NCBI GenBank assembly: GCA_036488875.1 | Contig: DASXGW010000004.1 | Span: forward strand, 124,001-188,000 | Direction: 5' to 3' | DNA length: 64,000 nt | Source of the DNA: Candidatus Baltobacteraceae bacterium | Lineage (GTDB): Bacteria > Vulcanimicrobiota > Vulcanimicrobiia > Vulcanimicrobiales > Vulcanimicrobiaceae | Shown: piece after piece, positions 15,713-24,544 of the stretch | Layout: the number at the start of each line of letters is the position of its first letter | Numbering within the stretch: the stretch's first letter is position 1 | Notes under the pieces: generated by a model | Seen by the model: only the letters and a program-made list of their open reading frames with translations | What the model was told of the DNA's origin: nothing | Databases searched by the model: none | Made by a program: the position numbers and the translations under genes

Positions 15713-17701
15713 ATGCATTCGGTCGACTCCCGAAAGGATGACGACCGCGTCGAACTGACCTGGCGGGCGCTGATTCTCGGAGGCGCCATTACCCTCGTCT
15801 TCACCGCGGCGAACATCTATCTCGGTTTAAAAGTCGGTCTTACGTTCGCGTCGACGATACCCGCAGCGGTCATCTCGATGGCGGTGCTGCGCGCGTTCAA
15901 GAACGCGAGCATCTTCGAAAACAACATCGTTCAGACCGTGGCGTCGGCGGCGGGAACGCTCTCGGCCGTCATCTTCGTGTTACCCGGTCTCGTGATGATC
16001 GGATGGTGGACCGGCTTTCCGTTCTGGGAAGGGTTCGGCGTCTGCGCGATCGGCGGTATCCTTGGCGTCATGTACAGCGTCCCGCTACGGCGCGCGCTCG
16101 TCGCACAGTCCGATTTGCCGTATCCCGAAGGCGTCGCCGCGGCCGAAGTTCTCAAAGTCGGAACGCAAGCGACCGCGGCCGACGCGGCCGAGCACAATCG
16201 GGCCGGTTTGCTCGCGCTGGTCGTCGGCAGTGTGGTTTCGGCGCTGTACGCCGTCGTCGTCAACATGCGGATTTTTGCTGCAACGATCGCGGGATACTTT
16301 CGCGCCGGCGGCGGCGCGACCGGATTCGGATTCGGGCTTTCGTTTGCACTCGTCGGGGCGGGACACCTCGTCGGACTTTCCGTCGGTATGGCGATCCTTG
16401 CCGGACTCGTGATCGCGTGGGGAATCGCGACGCCGATTCTCACGGCATTGCATCCGGTCGCGGGTGCGGCTGCAACCGTAGCGCTGGACGTATGGCAGCA
16501 CAAGGTACGCTTCATCGGAGCCGGCGCGATCGGGATCGCGGCAATCTGGACGCTCGCGAAGCTGGTCGTTCCCGTCTACAGCGGAGTCACCTCGGCGTTG
16601 GCCGCTTCACGGCGCCGGTCGGAAGTCGGATCGTCCGCGCTGCCGCGCACCGAGCGAGACATTCCAATCGGAATCGTGGCCGCCGTTTCGGTGATGTGCT
16701 TGATACCGCTCGGCGTGCTGCTCGCAACGTTCATCTGGGGCGGCGCGCTGCAATCGCTTGCCGTGCCGCTGATTCTGTGCACACTGGTCTACATCACGAT
16801 CGTCGGTTTTCTCGTCGCGGCCGCGTGCGGATACATGGCCGGCTTGATCGGCTCTTCGAACAGTCCGGTTTCCGGTTTGGGCATTCTCGGCGTGGTCGGT
16901 GCGTCGCTGATGCTGATCCTGCTTGCCGGACGCGGCAATCCGGCGGCGAGCAACGCCTTGATCGCGTACTCGCTGTTCATGACCGCCGTCGTGCTCGCGG
17001 TTGCAACGATTTCCAACGACAACTTGCAGGATCTCAAGACCGGTCAGCTCGTCGATGCGACCCCATGGCGACAGCAAGTCGCGCTGTGCGTCGGCGTCGT
17101 GATGGGTGCGCTCGTCATCCCGCCGATCCTCGATCTGCTCAACCACGCGTACGGTTTCATGGGCGCGCACAACGCCAACGTCACGCCGGGAGCGCAGCCA
17201 TTGCCCGCGCCGCAAGCGACGCTCATTACGGCTCTCGCTACCGGCATCATCTCGGGGCAGATTGATTGGAGCATGCTTGGCATCGGCGCGGTTGCCGGCG
17301 TTGCGATCATCGCGCTCGACGAGTTCCTCGGCTGGCGCGGCAAGCTTCGTCTACCGCCGCTCGCCGTTGGATTGGGGATCTATTTATCGTTCGTTACGAC
17401 CGCCGCGATCGTCGCCGGCGCCCTACTCGGCCATTTCTACAATCGATGGGCGACGACGCAGCGTAACGTCGAACGCGCCAAGCAGCTGGGCGTGCTCGTC
17501 GCGTCGGGTCTGATCGTCGGCGAGAGCATCTTCGGCGTGATCTTTGCCGGACTCATCGTGGGAACGGGCAATGCGTCGCCGATCGCCGTGGTCGGCGATG
17601 CGTTCAATAATGCATCGGTGGCGCTCGGCGGCATCGCATTCTTGGCGATCGTGCTCGGACTCTATCGATGGACGGCGGGGCTCGCCGCGAGGCGCTCTTA
17701 A
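15713..17701 (+). CDS. OPT family oligopeptide transporter
   Basis: A 662-aa membrane protein with about 15 predicted helices. The start 'LTWRALILGGAITLVFTAANIYLGLKVGLTFASTIPAAV' is typical of bacterial OPT/YSL-type transporters, which import oligopeptides or metal-chelate complexes using the proton gradient. The ATG at 15713 is preferred over the GTG/ATG codons overlapping the upstream gene. Its stop overlaps the end of the convergent oxidoreductase gene by 4 bases. Substrate unknown. Confidence 0.92.
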   Translation: MHSVDSRKDDDRVELTWRALILGGAITLVFTAANIYLGLKVGLTFASTIPAAVISMAVLRAFKNASIFENNIVQTVASAAGTLSAVIFVLPGLVMIGWWTGFPFWEGFGVCAIGGILGVMYSVPLRRALVAQSDLPYPEGVAAAEVLKVGTQATAADAAEHNRAGLLALVVGSVVSALYAVVVNMRIFAATIAGYFRAGGGATGFGFGLSFALVGAGHLVGLSVGMAILAGLVIAWGIATPILTALHPVAGAAATVALDVWQHKVRFIGAGAIGIAAIWTLAKLVVPVYSGVTSALAASRRRSEVGSSALPRTERDIPIGIVAAVSVMCLIPLGVLLATFIWGGALQSLAVPLILCTLVYITIVGFLVAAACGYMAGLIGSSNSPVSGLGILGVVGASLMLILLAGRGNPAASNALIAYSLFMTAVVLAVATISNDNLQDLKTGQLVDATPWRQQVALCVGVVMGALVIPPILDLLNHAYGFMGAHNANVTPGAQPLPAPQATLITALATGIISGQIDWSMLGIGAVAGVAIIALDEFLGWRGKLRLPPLAVGLGIYLSFVTTAAIVAGALLGHFYNRWATTQRNVERAKQLGVLVASGLIVGESIFGVIFAGLIVGTGNASPIAVVGDAFNNASVALGGIAFLAIVLGLYRWTAGLAARRS

Positions 17702-18651
17702 GGCCCGGTTGAATCGATCGTCAAAACGATCTTCCCGTCGATTCTCCCCGACTTGCTCTCTTCGAGCGCGCGTTGCGCATCCGAAAGCGCGTGTTCGACC
17801 GCGATCGGCACGCGCAAGCGCCCTTGTTCCACCATTTCCGCCAACGCGCGCAACCCCGCGTGCGACGATTGCGGCGTCTGGTTCATCACGAGATTGATCG
17901 CCGTCACGTTGCGTTTGGCAAACCATTCCGGATCGGCGGCGCCGATCGTCGAAACGATTCGTCCGCCTTCGCGCACGATATCCGCGGCCGAGCGAATGCG
18001 ATCCGAGTCGTCGACCAAGTCGAGGATTGCGTCGACGTCTTCGGGATGCGAGCGCTTGACCTCGGCGACCGGATCGTCGCGGTCGTACGCGACGAACTCG
18101 TCGACGCCGAAGGATCGCGCCAGCTCCTCGTTTTCGGCGCGCGCCGTGCCGATGATATGCGCGCCGCGATCGCGTGCGATCTGAACGGCGAAGCTTCCCA
18201 CGCCGCCGGTCGCACCGAGAATCAATACCTTCGTGCCGGATTGCACGCCGAGCGCGTCGAGCGAGGCCAATGCGGTCAACCCGGACGTCGGCAGCGCCGC
18301 GGCTTGGGCGTCGCCGAGCGAATCGGGAATCTTTGCAACCGGCTGCGTGTGGTCGTCTTCGGGAATCACGGTCAGCTGCGCGTACGCACCGTGCTCGCGG
18401 GCAATCCCGAACACGCGCTCGTCGAGGTTGTATTTCTGCGCGCGCTCGCCGGCACCGACGACGATCCCGGCAAAGTCTTGACCTAAGATGAAGGGAAGGC
18501 TGCGCTCGCCCGCATCGCGCGTCTTCCAATCGACGGGGTTGACGCCGGCAGCGGTGACGCGAACGAGGATCTCGCGTTCGCCGGGCCGCGGGTCGGCAAC
18601 GTCTTTGATCGCGGCGGTTTCACCACGATGTTCTATCATAGCGGCTTTCAT
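17698..18651 (-). CDS. zinc-independent quinone-oxidoreductase-like NADP-binding enzyme
   Basis: A 317-aa medium-chain dehydrogenase/reductase. The N-terminal GroES-like domain has 'VTAAGVNPVDWKTRDAG' and 'FILGQDFAGIVVGAG', and the Rossmann domain has 'ILGATGGVGSFAVQIARDRG' at about 147-166. The catalytic zinc ligands of alcohol dehydrogenases are absent, pointing to the quinone oxidoreductase branch. The ATG at 18651 gives the family-typical N-terminus MKAAMIEHRG; codons further upstream overlap the divergent cyclophilin gene's promoter region. Confidence 0.88.
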   Translation of the reverse strand: MKAAMIEHRGETAAIKDVADPRPGEREILVRVTAAGVNPVDWKTRDAGERSLPFILGQDFAGIVVGAGERAQKYNLDERVFGIAREHGAYAQLTVIPEDDHTQPVAKIPDSLGDAQAAALPTSGLTALASLDALGVQSGTKVLILGATGGVGSFAVQIARDRGAHIIGTARAENEELARSFGVDEFVAYDRDDPVAEVKRSHPEDVDAILDLVDDSDRIRSAADIVREGGRIVSTIGAADPEWFAKRNVTAINLVMNQTPQSSHAGLRALAEMVEQGRLRVPIAVEHALSDAQRALEESKSGRIDGKIVLTIDSTGP

Positions 18652-18711
18652 GCGTCCCGTTATTCCCGTTTCGTGGAGGAACCATCGCGGTGCGCTCGAT
18701 AACCCGGCCCT

Positions 18712-19326
18712 ATGATCAAAAGGGCTGCCGTCGCACTTCTTGCCCTCTCGCTGGCCGCTTGCAGCGGCGCGAAGCAGCAAGCGTCCTCGGACGCACCGGC
18801 GTCATCGGCCGCGCCCGGAACGTACCGGGTATTGATGAACACGTCGCGCGGACCCGTCACGATCGAGGTCGATCCGGCGCTCGCGCCCAACGGTGCGAAA
18901 CATTTCAAAGAGCTCGTGCAGGCGCATTTCTACGACGGAGCGCGTTTCTATCGCGTCGTGCCGGGGTTCGTCGTTCAATGGGGCATCGCCGCCGATCCGA
19001 AGGTGTCGAAGAAGTGGAACGCGCCGATTCAAGACGATCCGGTCAAGGCGTCCAACGTTCGTGGAACCGTTTCGTTCGCCGCAACGAATGCGCCGAACAG
19101 CCGAACCACGGATCTGTTCATCAACCTCGGAGACAACGCAAATCTCGACGGTGCGGGATTTGCAACGATCGGCCGCGTCGTCAGCGGAATGGAGAACGTC
19201 GACAAGATCTATCCCGGGTACGGCGAGCAGCCCGATCAAGGTGAGATCGACGCGCGCGGTAACGCGTATCTGCTTAAAGCATTTCCGAAGCTCGATTACA
19301 TTAAAACCGCGAAAGTCGAGAAATAA
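18712..19326 (+). CDS. cyclophilin-type peptidyl-prolyl isomerase, lipoprotein
   Basis: A 204-aa predicted lipoprotein: signal with lipobox LAAC (Cys17), a Ser/Ala linker, then a cyclophilin domain from about residue 36 ('TSRGPVTIEVDPALAPNGAKHFKELV', 'DGARFYRVVPGFVVQWG', 'NSRTTDLFINLGDNANLDGAGFATIGRVVSGM'). It would catalyse prolyl isomerisation during extracytoplasmic folding. It is the first of three close plus-strand genes, with only one base before the GTG of the next. Confidence 0.93.
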   Translation: MIKRAAVALLALSLAACSGAKQQASSDAPASSAAPGTYRVLMNTSRGPVTIEVDPALAPNGAKHFKELVQAHFYDGARFYRVVPGFVVQWGIAADPKVSKKWNAPIQDDPVKASNVRGTVSFAATNAPNSRTTDLFINLGDNANLDGAGFATIGRVVSGMENVDKIYPGYGEQPDQGEIDARGNAYLLKAFPKLDYIKTAKVEK

Positions 19327-19327
19327 C

Positions 19328-20131
19328 GTGCAAACACAAAGTGCAGCCGCCGCCTTTCGCGCCTTGCATCACGGCGACGAGGTTTTGCTTTTACCCAACG
19401 CGTGGGACGCGGCGTCCGCGGCGATTTTTCGGCAGCTCGGGGCGCGCGCGATCGCGACGACCAGCGCCGGCCTTGCGTGGGCGTGCGGCTTTGCCGACGG
19501 CGACGTCTTGCCGCGCGAAGATCTGCTCGCAGCAGTGCGCCGGATTCGGCGCGTCATCGGAGACCTGCCGCTCTCGATCGACGTCGAAGGCGGATATTCG
19601 GACGATCCGCAGGCTGTTGCCGAACTGATCGAGCGTCTCGTCGACCTCGGCGTCGCGGGTATAAATATCGAAGACGGAGGTCGCGACACGAGCTTGCTCG
19701 CGACGAAGATCGAGGCGATCGTGCAACGGTGCGACGTTTTCGTCAACGCGCGATGCGACGTCTATCTCCGCGAGCTGGCGGCCGGCGACGATGCCGTACG
19801 GGAAACGATTGCGCGCGGAAAGCGTTACGCGCAAGCCGGCGCCGGCGGGTTGTTCGTTCCCGGGTTAGACGACACGCAAGCGATGGCCGCGATTGCGCGC
19901 GACGTCACGATACCGCTCGGGGTCTTTGCGGTTCCGGGGCTGCCGGCCGCGAGCGAGCTGTTCGCGGCGGGTGTGCGCCGATTGAGCGCCGGCGAGTCAC
20001 TGGCCGCGTTGGCTTACGGTGCCGCGCGGGAAGCGGCTGAGGCGTTTTTGCGCGACGGCGACAGCGCCGTCGTGCGTACGGCGCGCAACCTGGACTACGG
20101 TCCGACCAACGCACTGTTTTCAGGCGATTAG
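19328..20131 (+). CDS. isocitrate lyase/PEP mutase family enzyme
   Basis: A 267-aa protein of the PEP mutase/isocitrate lyase superfamily: 'LLLPNAWDAASAAIF', 'IATTSAGLAWACGFADGD', 'LPLSIDVEGGYSDD' (metal-binding region), 'GINIEDGG', 'VFVNARCDVYL' and 'GAGGLFVPGL'. Members cleave or isomerise 2-oxo-acid/phosphonate carbon bonds; the exact reaction is unassigned. The GTG at 19328 is the first start after the cyclophilin stop; the open frame continues upstream only as an out-of-frame shadow of that gene. No strong ribosome-binding site is present. Confidence 0.87.
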   Translation: MQTQSAAAAFRALHHGDEVLLLPNAWDAASAAIFRQLGARAIATTSAGLAWACGFADGDVLPREDLLAAVRRIRRVIGDLPLSIDVEGGYSDDPQAVAELIERLVDLGVAGINIEDGGRDTSLLATKIEAIVQRCDVFVNARCDVYLRELAAGDDAVRETIARGKRYAQAGAGGLFVPGLDDTQAMAAIARDVTIPLGVFAVPGLPAASELFAAGVRRLSAGESLAALAYGAAREAAEAFLRDGDSAVVRTARNLDYGPTNALFSGD

Positions 20132-20142
20132 AGGAGACGATC

Positions 20143-20493
20143 GTGCCTACGGATTTTCGCGATGGGAAGACGTTTCCGCGCCGCGGCCGCGACGAAGCCG
20201 CCGGCGCGATGTGGCTGCTGCGCGTGTTCGATAAAGCCCGCGCCGCGGCCGACGGAACGATTCACGACTACATCTATCCGTGCCCAATGGATAAAGGCGT
20301 TCTTTCGCGGTGGGGCATCGATCCGGCGCGCTTCGAGGAAGCGATTCGCACCCGCCCCGACGACGAATCGATCGTCGCCTGGTTGAAAGCCACTATTTCG
20401 CCGGAAAAGATTCGCGCCGCCAACCAGTGGCTGCGCGATGAAAAGGTCGAGAACCTCGACCGTCAAGACCGCGAAGAAACCGGCGCCGTCTAA
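20143..20493 (+). CDS. DUF5069 family protein
   Basis: A 116-aa soluble protein matching the pattern of the DUF5069 family: 'FPRRGRDEAAGAMWLLRVFDKARAAADGTIHDYIYPCPMDKGVLSRWGI' then 'ESIVAWLKATISPEKIRAANQWL'. Function unknown. GTG start with GGAG eight bases upstream. It ends 4 bases inside the convergent DUF4139 gene. Confidence 0.82.
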   Translation: MPTDFRDGKTFPRRGRDEAAGAMWLLRVFDKARAAADGTIHDYIYPCPMDKGVLSRWGIDPARFEEAIRTRPDDESIVAWLKATISPEKIRAANQWLRDEKVENLDRQDREETGAV

Positions 20494-21932
20494 CCGCACC
20501 ACTTCACGCGCGCCGTGTAGGTGAGGGTCACGTGCGATTCCGCGGGCACACGGACGGCCCACGTCGCCGTCGACGAAGACGATTTCACGTGGTGCATGTT
20601 TTCGTCGAGGATCCACCATTGCGCCGGAATCGGTTCGATGACGAGAACGTCTTGCGGCTGCGGTTTCGCATTGCCGAGGCGAATCTCGTACGAACTCTCG
20701 GTCGCGCACGAGCCTCTGCCCGTGAAGTGAAAGCCGGTCTGCTTCTTTTTCGCGGTTACGTCGAACGAGTCGCCGAGATGGAGGCGAACCGTTTCGTTCT
20801 TGGGCGTATGCTCGATGGAGTCGGATCCTAAGAACTGCGAAAGTCCGCGCGAGTCGTTCTTATACAGCCGCACGACACCGCCGGGGAGCGGAATGCCGAG
20901 GTCGCCATTACGGTTTTCGAACGAGACGTACACGCCGATGGGTAATTTGTCGCCGAGATCGGCGTTTGCGTTTTCGTAATAGTCCGGGGAGCCCCGCAGC
21001 TCCAAAGTCTTATGGATCGGCACCTCGTGCGCGGCAAGCAAGGTCACTTGTTTGGTTTGATTGTTCTCGATCGTCGTACGGCGGCCGAGCGTGTAGAGGT
21101 GATACTCGAAGTAGTTCTCTTGCTGCGCGTTGACCGAGTAGAGATCGTTCACGGTACCCGATTTGACGAGCGCGCCGGCTCCCGCGGCCGTTTGAGGCTC
21201 GGCGATGTTGACGTTGCCGGCCACGAGCTGAACGCGTGCGTCGTCGTACGAGGCGCCGCTCTCGTTCGTGAGGGTCACCAGGCCGGTGAGATTCATGTGC
21301 TTTTCGTTGGTCGTGAGGGCGCCCACGTAGTCGGCGCGCCAGCTTAGGCCGCCGGTCATATAGCTCAAGTCGACCGTTTGCCGTCCCGCGCGCTTACTCG
21401 CTAGATCCAATACCAGGGTCGGCTGATCGCGGAATCGTCCGGTCGCGGTCGGAAAGATGATGTGTCCGCGAACCGCGGTTTCGATGCGATCCGGGTAGCG
21501 TAGGATGACGTTACCGTCGTTGGCGGCCAGAACTCGGGCGGTTTCGCGCGTTTCGCGCTGCCCGGCAAATTGCGGATCGTGAACCACGACCACGTCGCGC
21601 CCGACGTATTTCTGCAGTAGCGCGCTCGGGTTGAGCAAATCGTAATCGAGGTTCTGCTCGAGCACCTGCACGCCGCCGCCGTCGAGATCTTCGAGCAGGG
21701 CGGACGTCGCGTCCATCTGCGCGCTGACGTCGCGCCACGCGACGCGATTGAGTCCTTCGTCGAGCGAGAGTTTCCGCCGATCGTGCACGAGCGACATGGA
21801 GCCGTTATAGACGGTAACGTTGACGAGCTCGCGATCGTTGACCGTGCTCGTTCTTTCCGCGGGGTCGCCGAGCGTAGCCAGCGGCGATACGAGCGCGAGG
21901 AAGACAAACGTGGCCAAAAGCGCTTTGTTCAC
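20490..21932 (-). CDS. secreted DUF4139 protein, copy 2
   Basis: A 480-aa exported protein with an N-terminal signal (KALLATFVFLALVSPLATLG) and a long beta-rich region of the DUF4139 type ('LTGGLSWRADYVG'-like segment, 'LTGLVTLTNESGASYDDARVQLVAGNVN', 'NQTKQVTLL'). Function unknown; DUF4139 proteins are predicted cell-surface or periplasmic proteins. The GTG at 21932 is used, placing it 5 bases after the stop of a closely similar gene. Along its whole length it matches the upstream copy residue for residue at most positions, differing mainly around residues 255-275 and in the signal peptide, so the pair is a tandem duplication. Confidence 0.85.
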   Translation of the reverse strand: MNKALLATFVFLALVSPLATLGDPAERTSTVNDRELVNVTVYNGSMSLVHDRRKLSLDEGLNRVAWRDVSAQMDATSALLEDLDGGGVQVLEQNLDYDLLNPSALLQKYVGRDVVVVHDPQFAGQRETRETARVLAANDGNVILRYPDRIETAVRGHIIFPTATGRFRDQPTLVLDLASKRAGRQTVDLSYMTGGLSWRADYVGALTTNEKHMNLTGLVTLTNESGASYDDARVQLVAGNVNIAEPQTAAGAGALVKSGTVNDLYSVNAQQENYFEYHLYTLGRRTTIENNQTKQVTLLAAHEVPIHKTLELRGSPDYYENANADLGDKLPIGVYVSFENRNGDLGIPLPGGVVRLYKNDSRGLSQFLGSDSIEHTPKNETVRLHLGDSFDVTAKKKQTGFHFTGRGSCATESSYEIRLGNAKPQPQDVLVIEPIPAQWWILDENMHHVKSSSSTATWAVRVPAESHVTLTYTARVKWCG

Positions 21933-21937
21933 GATCG

Positions 21938-23368
21938 TTACCCGCACCACTTCACGCGCGCCGTGTAGGCGAGCGTCACGTGCGATTCTGCAGGCACGGT
22001 GACGGTCCAGGTCGCCGTCGCCGACGAGGTTTTCACGTGCGGCAGGCTTTCGCTGGGGATCCACCACTCGGCCGGTATCGGTTCGACGACTTGCACGTCC
22101 TGCGCTTGCGGCTTTGCGTTACCGAGCCGAACCTCGTACGAGCTATCGGTTTCGCACGAGCCGTTTCCAACGAAATGGAAAGAGGTCTGCTTCTTGTTGG
22201 CGGTCACGTCGAACGAGTCGCCGAGATGCAGGCGCACCGACTCGTTCTTGGGCGTATGTTGAATCGAGTCGGAACCCAAGAACTGCGACAATCCGCGGGA
22301 GTCGTTCTCGTACAATCTGACGACACCGCCAGGCAAGGGGATTCCGAGATCGCCGTCGCGATTTTCGAACGTGACGTACACCGCGACGGGGAGCTTATCC
22401 CCGAGGTCGGCGTCGGCATTATAGTAATAATTTGCGGAACCACGAAGCTCGAGCGTCTTTTGGATCGGCACGTCGCGAGCCGTGAGAAGCGTCACCTGCT
22501 TGGTTTGATTGTTTTCGATGGTCGTGCGGCGCCCCAGCGTGTAGAGGTGGTACTCGAAGTAGTTCTCTTGCTGCGCGTTAGGCGCGTAGGCGCTTCTCGC
22601 CGTGACGTGAGCGATCGTCCTGAGGGCGATCGGCGTCACGACGTTGACGTTGCCGGCAACGAGCTGCACGCGCGCATCGTCGTACGACGTGCCGCTCTCG
22701 TTCGTGAGGGTCACCAATCCCGTGAGATTCATGTGCTTTTCGTCGCCGTCGAGCGATCCGACGTAATCGGCGCGCCAGCTCAAGCCGCCGGTGAGATAGC
22801 TTAAATCGACCGTCTGCTTCCCTCCGCGCGAGCTCGCCAAGTCGAGCACGAGCGTCGGTTGATCGCGAAATCGCCCGGTCGCCGTCGGAAAGATGATGTG
22901 TCCGCGCACCTCGGTTTCGATGCGGTCGCGATAACGCAAAACGACGTTGCCGTCGCCGGCGGCGAGAACGCGGGCCGTCTCGCGCGTCGCGCGCTGCCCG
23001 GCGAACTGCGGATCGTGAACGACCACGACGTCGCGCCCGACGTATTTCTGCAACAGTGCGCTGGGATTGAGCAGATCGTAATCGAGGTTCTGCTCGAGCA
23101 CTTGCACGCTGCCGCCGTCGAGACTCTCCAAGAGCGCAGACGTTGCGTCCATTTGCGCGCTGACATCGCGCCACGCAATGCGATTGACCCCTTCGTCGAG
23201 CGAGAACTTTCGCCGGTCGTGCACGAGCGACATGGTTCCGTTATAGACCGTGACGTTCACGAGGTCGCGGTCGCGCACGGTGCTCGTGCGTTCGGGAGGC
23301 TCCGCGGTCGTACCGATTGGGGCGATGAGCGCAAGGAAGACGAGGGTGGCCCAAAGCGTTTTTTTCAC
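21938..23368 (-). CDS. secreted DUF4139 protein, copy 1
   Basis: A 476-aa paralogue of the following gene: signal peptide (VKKTLWATLVFLALIAPIGTTA), then the same DUF4139-type region. A GTG at 23380 is possible, but the GTG at 23368 has a GAGGTG ribosome-binding site just upstream and gives a normal KK-type signal peptide. Conserved landmarks shared with copy 2 are 'VYNGTMSLVHDRRKFSLDEG', 'GRDVVVVHDPQFAGQR' and 'YTLGRRTTIENNQTKQV'. Both copies end with the same 'YTARVKWCG' terminus. Confidence 0.85.
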   Translation of the reverse strand: MKKTLWATLVFLALIAPIGTTAEPPERTSTVRDRDLVNVTVYNGTMSLVHDRRKFSLDEGVNRIAWRDVSAQMDATSALLESLDGGSVQVLEQNLDYDLLNPSALLQKYVGRDVVVVHDPQFAGQRATRETARVLAAGDGNVVLRYRDRIETEVRGHIIFPTATGRFRDQPTLVLDLASSRGGKQTVDLSYLTGGLSWRADYVGSLDGDEKHMNLTGLVTLTNESGTSYDDARVQLVAGNVNVVTPIALRTIAHVTARSAYAPNAQQENYFEYHLYTLGRRTTIENNQTKQVTLLTARDVPIQKTLELRGSANYYYNADADLGDKLPVAVYVTFENRDGDLGIPLPGGVVRLYENDSRGLSQFLGSDSIQHTPKNESVRLHLGDSFDVTANKKQTSFHFVGNGSCETDSSYEVRLGNAKPQAQDVQVVEPIPAEWWIPSESLPHVKTSSATATWTVTVPAESHVTLAYTARVKWCG

Positions 23369-23422
23369 GCGGCACCTCACGAAAAGCGTTGGTTGAGGAA
23401 ACTCGAGATTACAACGCGCCGG

Positions 23423-23815
23423 CTAAGAACGGTGTGACGAATCGATCGAGCACTGACCGGAAATGCAGTAACGATTTCGCGCGAACGAACGATAAGCGTT
23501 TCTAAAAACCGCGTTAAAGCCCGGAAGCCGGCACACGGCGTAGAGCGGATACGCCCACCACACCCTGCGCATGACGTCGAGATAGACGTCGGCGCCGGAA
23601 ATCAGCGTGCCGTCCGGACGAATCAAGCGAATGTCGGAAAGCAGTTCGTCGACGTTCATGCCCAAGCGCTGTGCGACCCACGGCGCTTGCAGCGTGTCGA
23701 CACCGTAGCGATGGCGATGCAGTATCGGCGTCCAATGGCGTAGCCAATCGGTGCAGAATCCGCACGCGCCGTCGTAAAGCACGACGCCGTTTACGCTCGA
23801 ACGATGCTCGCCCAC
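23423..23815 (-). CDS. DCC family thiol-disulfide protein (DUF393)
   Basis: A 130-aa member of the DCC family, named for the N-terminal 'LYDGACGFC' (Cys pair CGFC) conserved here, followed by 'TLQAPWVAQRLGM' and 'GADVYLDVMRRVWWAYPLY'. The fold is thioredoxin-like; redox partners are unknown. The GTG at 23815 is a provisional start that overlaps the DUF2071 gene by 25 bases; a later GTG directly before LYDG is less likely. It probably shares a transcript with the DUF2071 gene. Confidence 0.85.
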   Translation of the reverse strand: MGEHRSSVNGVVLYDGACGFCTDWLRHWTPILHRHRYGVDTLQAPWVAQRLGMNVDELLSDIRLIRPDGTLISGADVYLDVMRRVWWAYPLYAVCRLPGFNAVFRNAYRSFARNRYCISGQCSIDSSHRS

Positions 23816-24522
23816 GATACCGATATCGGAGATCCTTCGGCTAAGAATGCGGAGTCGGGCGTTGCGTCGAGTACTCGCGCGAACTCCGTCCCGTACGCCG
23901 GTGCGGCGTTTCCGGAGAACGTTGCGTCGTGAGCTTTCCAGACGCGCCACGGATCGTGACGCACGCCGTACTCCAAACCTCGTCGCTTGCGGTCCACGCC
24001 GTACCCCCAATAATGTTCGGCGATGAACTCCTCGGCACTGCCGGGTGCCGGAAGTGCGGGATCGCCGAGCGCGCGTAAAGCAATGGTGCAGTCGCCGCCG
24101 CGATCGAGCCAGCCGTATGTGGCCGACACGCGTCGCGCGGAACCCATTCCCTCGTCGCGTACGTCGTGCCGCATCGTTACCGAAGCGTAGGGCTCGCAAA
24201 ATGCCAGCCGCGCGACGGTCGCAATCGCCGGCTTCGGAACGAGCTCCCGGACGAAGACGACGCCGCGGCGCCAGCCGTCTTCGGCGCGCCGCCGGACGTA
24301 AAAGCGGAGGTTGATCTCGTCGAAATCCTGATGCAGCGGCACCGCAACGCCCAGCACGCGCGTCTGCAGAAAGCGGAAGCCGACCACGCTGACGTAGGTG
24401 CGATCGCCGAAGAAATCGAGCTCCGTGCCGGGTGGAATGCGGGCTGCCAGCAGCGACGGATCGACGGCGTAGTTGAGCATCGCAAGATAGTGCCAGCGCG
24501 CGGTCAAGAACGATTCTGCCAA
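23791..24522 (-). CDS. DUF2071 (YqjF-like) protein
   Basis: A 243-aa protein recognisable as DUF2071/YqjF: 'ARWHYLAMLNYAVDPSLLAARIPPGTELD', 'YVSVVGFRFLQTRVLGVAVPLHQDFDEINLRFYVRR', 'GVVFVRELVPKPAIATVARLAFCEPY' and 'EFIAEHYWGYG'. The fold is related to acetoacetate decarboxylase; function unknown. The ATG at 24522 has no strong ribosome-binding site. It overlaps the DCC gene, a pairing that suggests a joint role. Confidence 0.87.
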   Translation of the reverse strand: MAESFLTARWHYLAMLNYAVDPSLLAARIPPGTELDFFGDRTYVSVVGFRFLQTRVLGVAVPLHQDFDEINLRFYVRRRAEDGWRRGVVFVRELVPKPAIATVARLAFCEPYASVTMRHDVRDEGMGSARRVSATYGWLDRGGDCTIALRALGDPALPAPGSAEEFIAEHYWGYGVDRKRRGLEYGVRHDPWRVWKAHDATFSGNAAPAYGTEFARVLDATPDSAFLAEGSPISVSWASIVRA

Positions 24523-24544
24523 TGAAGCTTCCTAAGCCGGCACG

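Noticed and set aside
18893-19327. N-terminal extension of the PEP-mutase family gene through the cyclophilin gene
   Set aside because: The extension is an out-of-frame reading of the cyclophilin; the enzyme has a proper GTG start at 19328.
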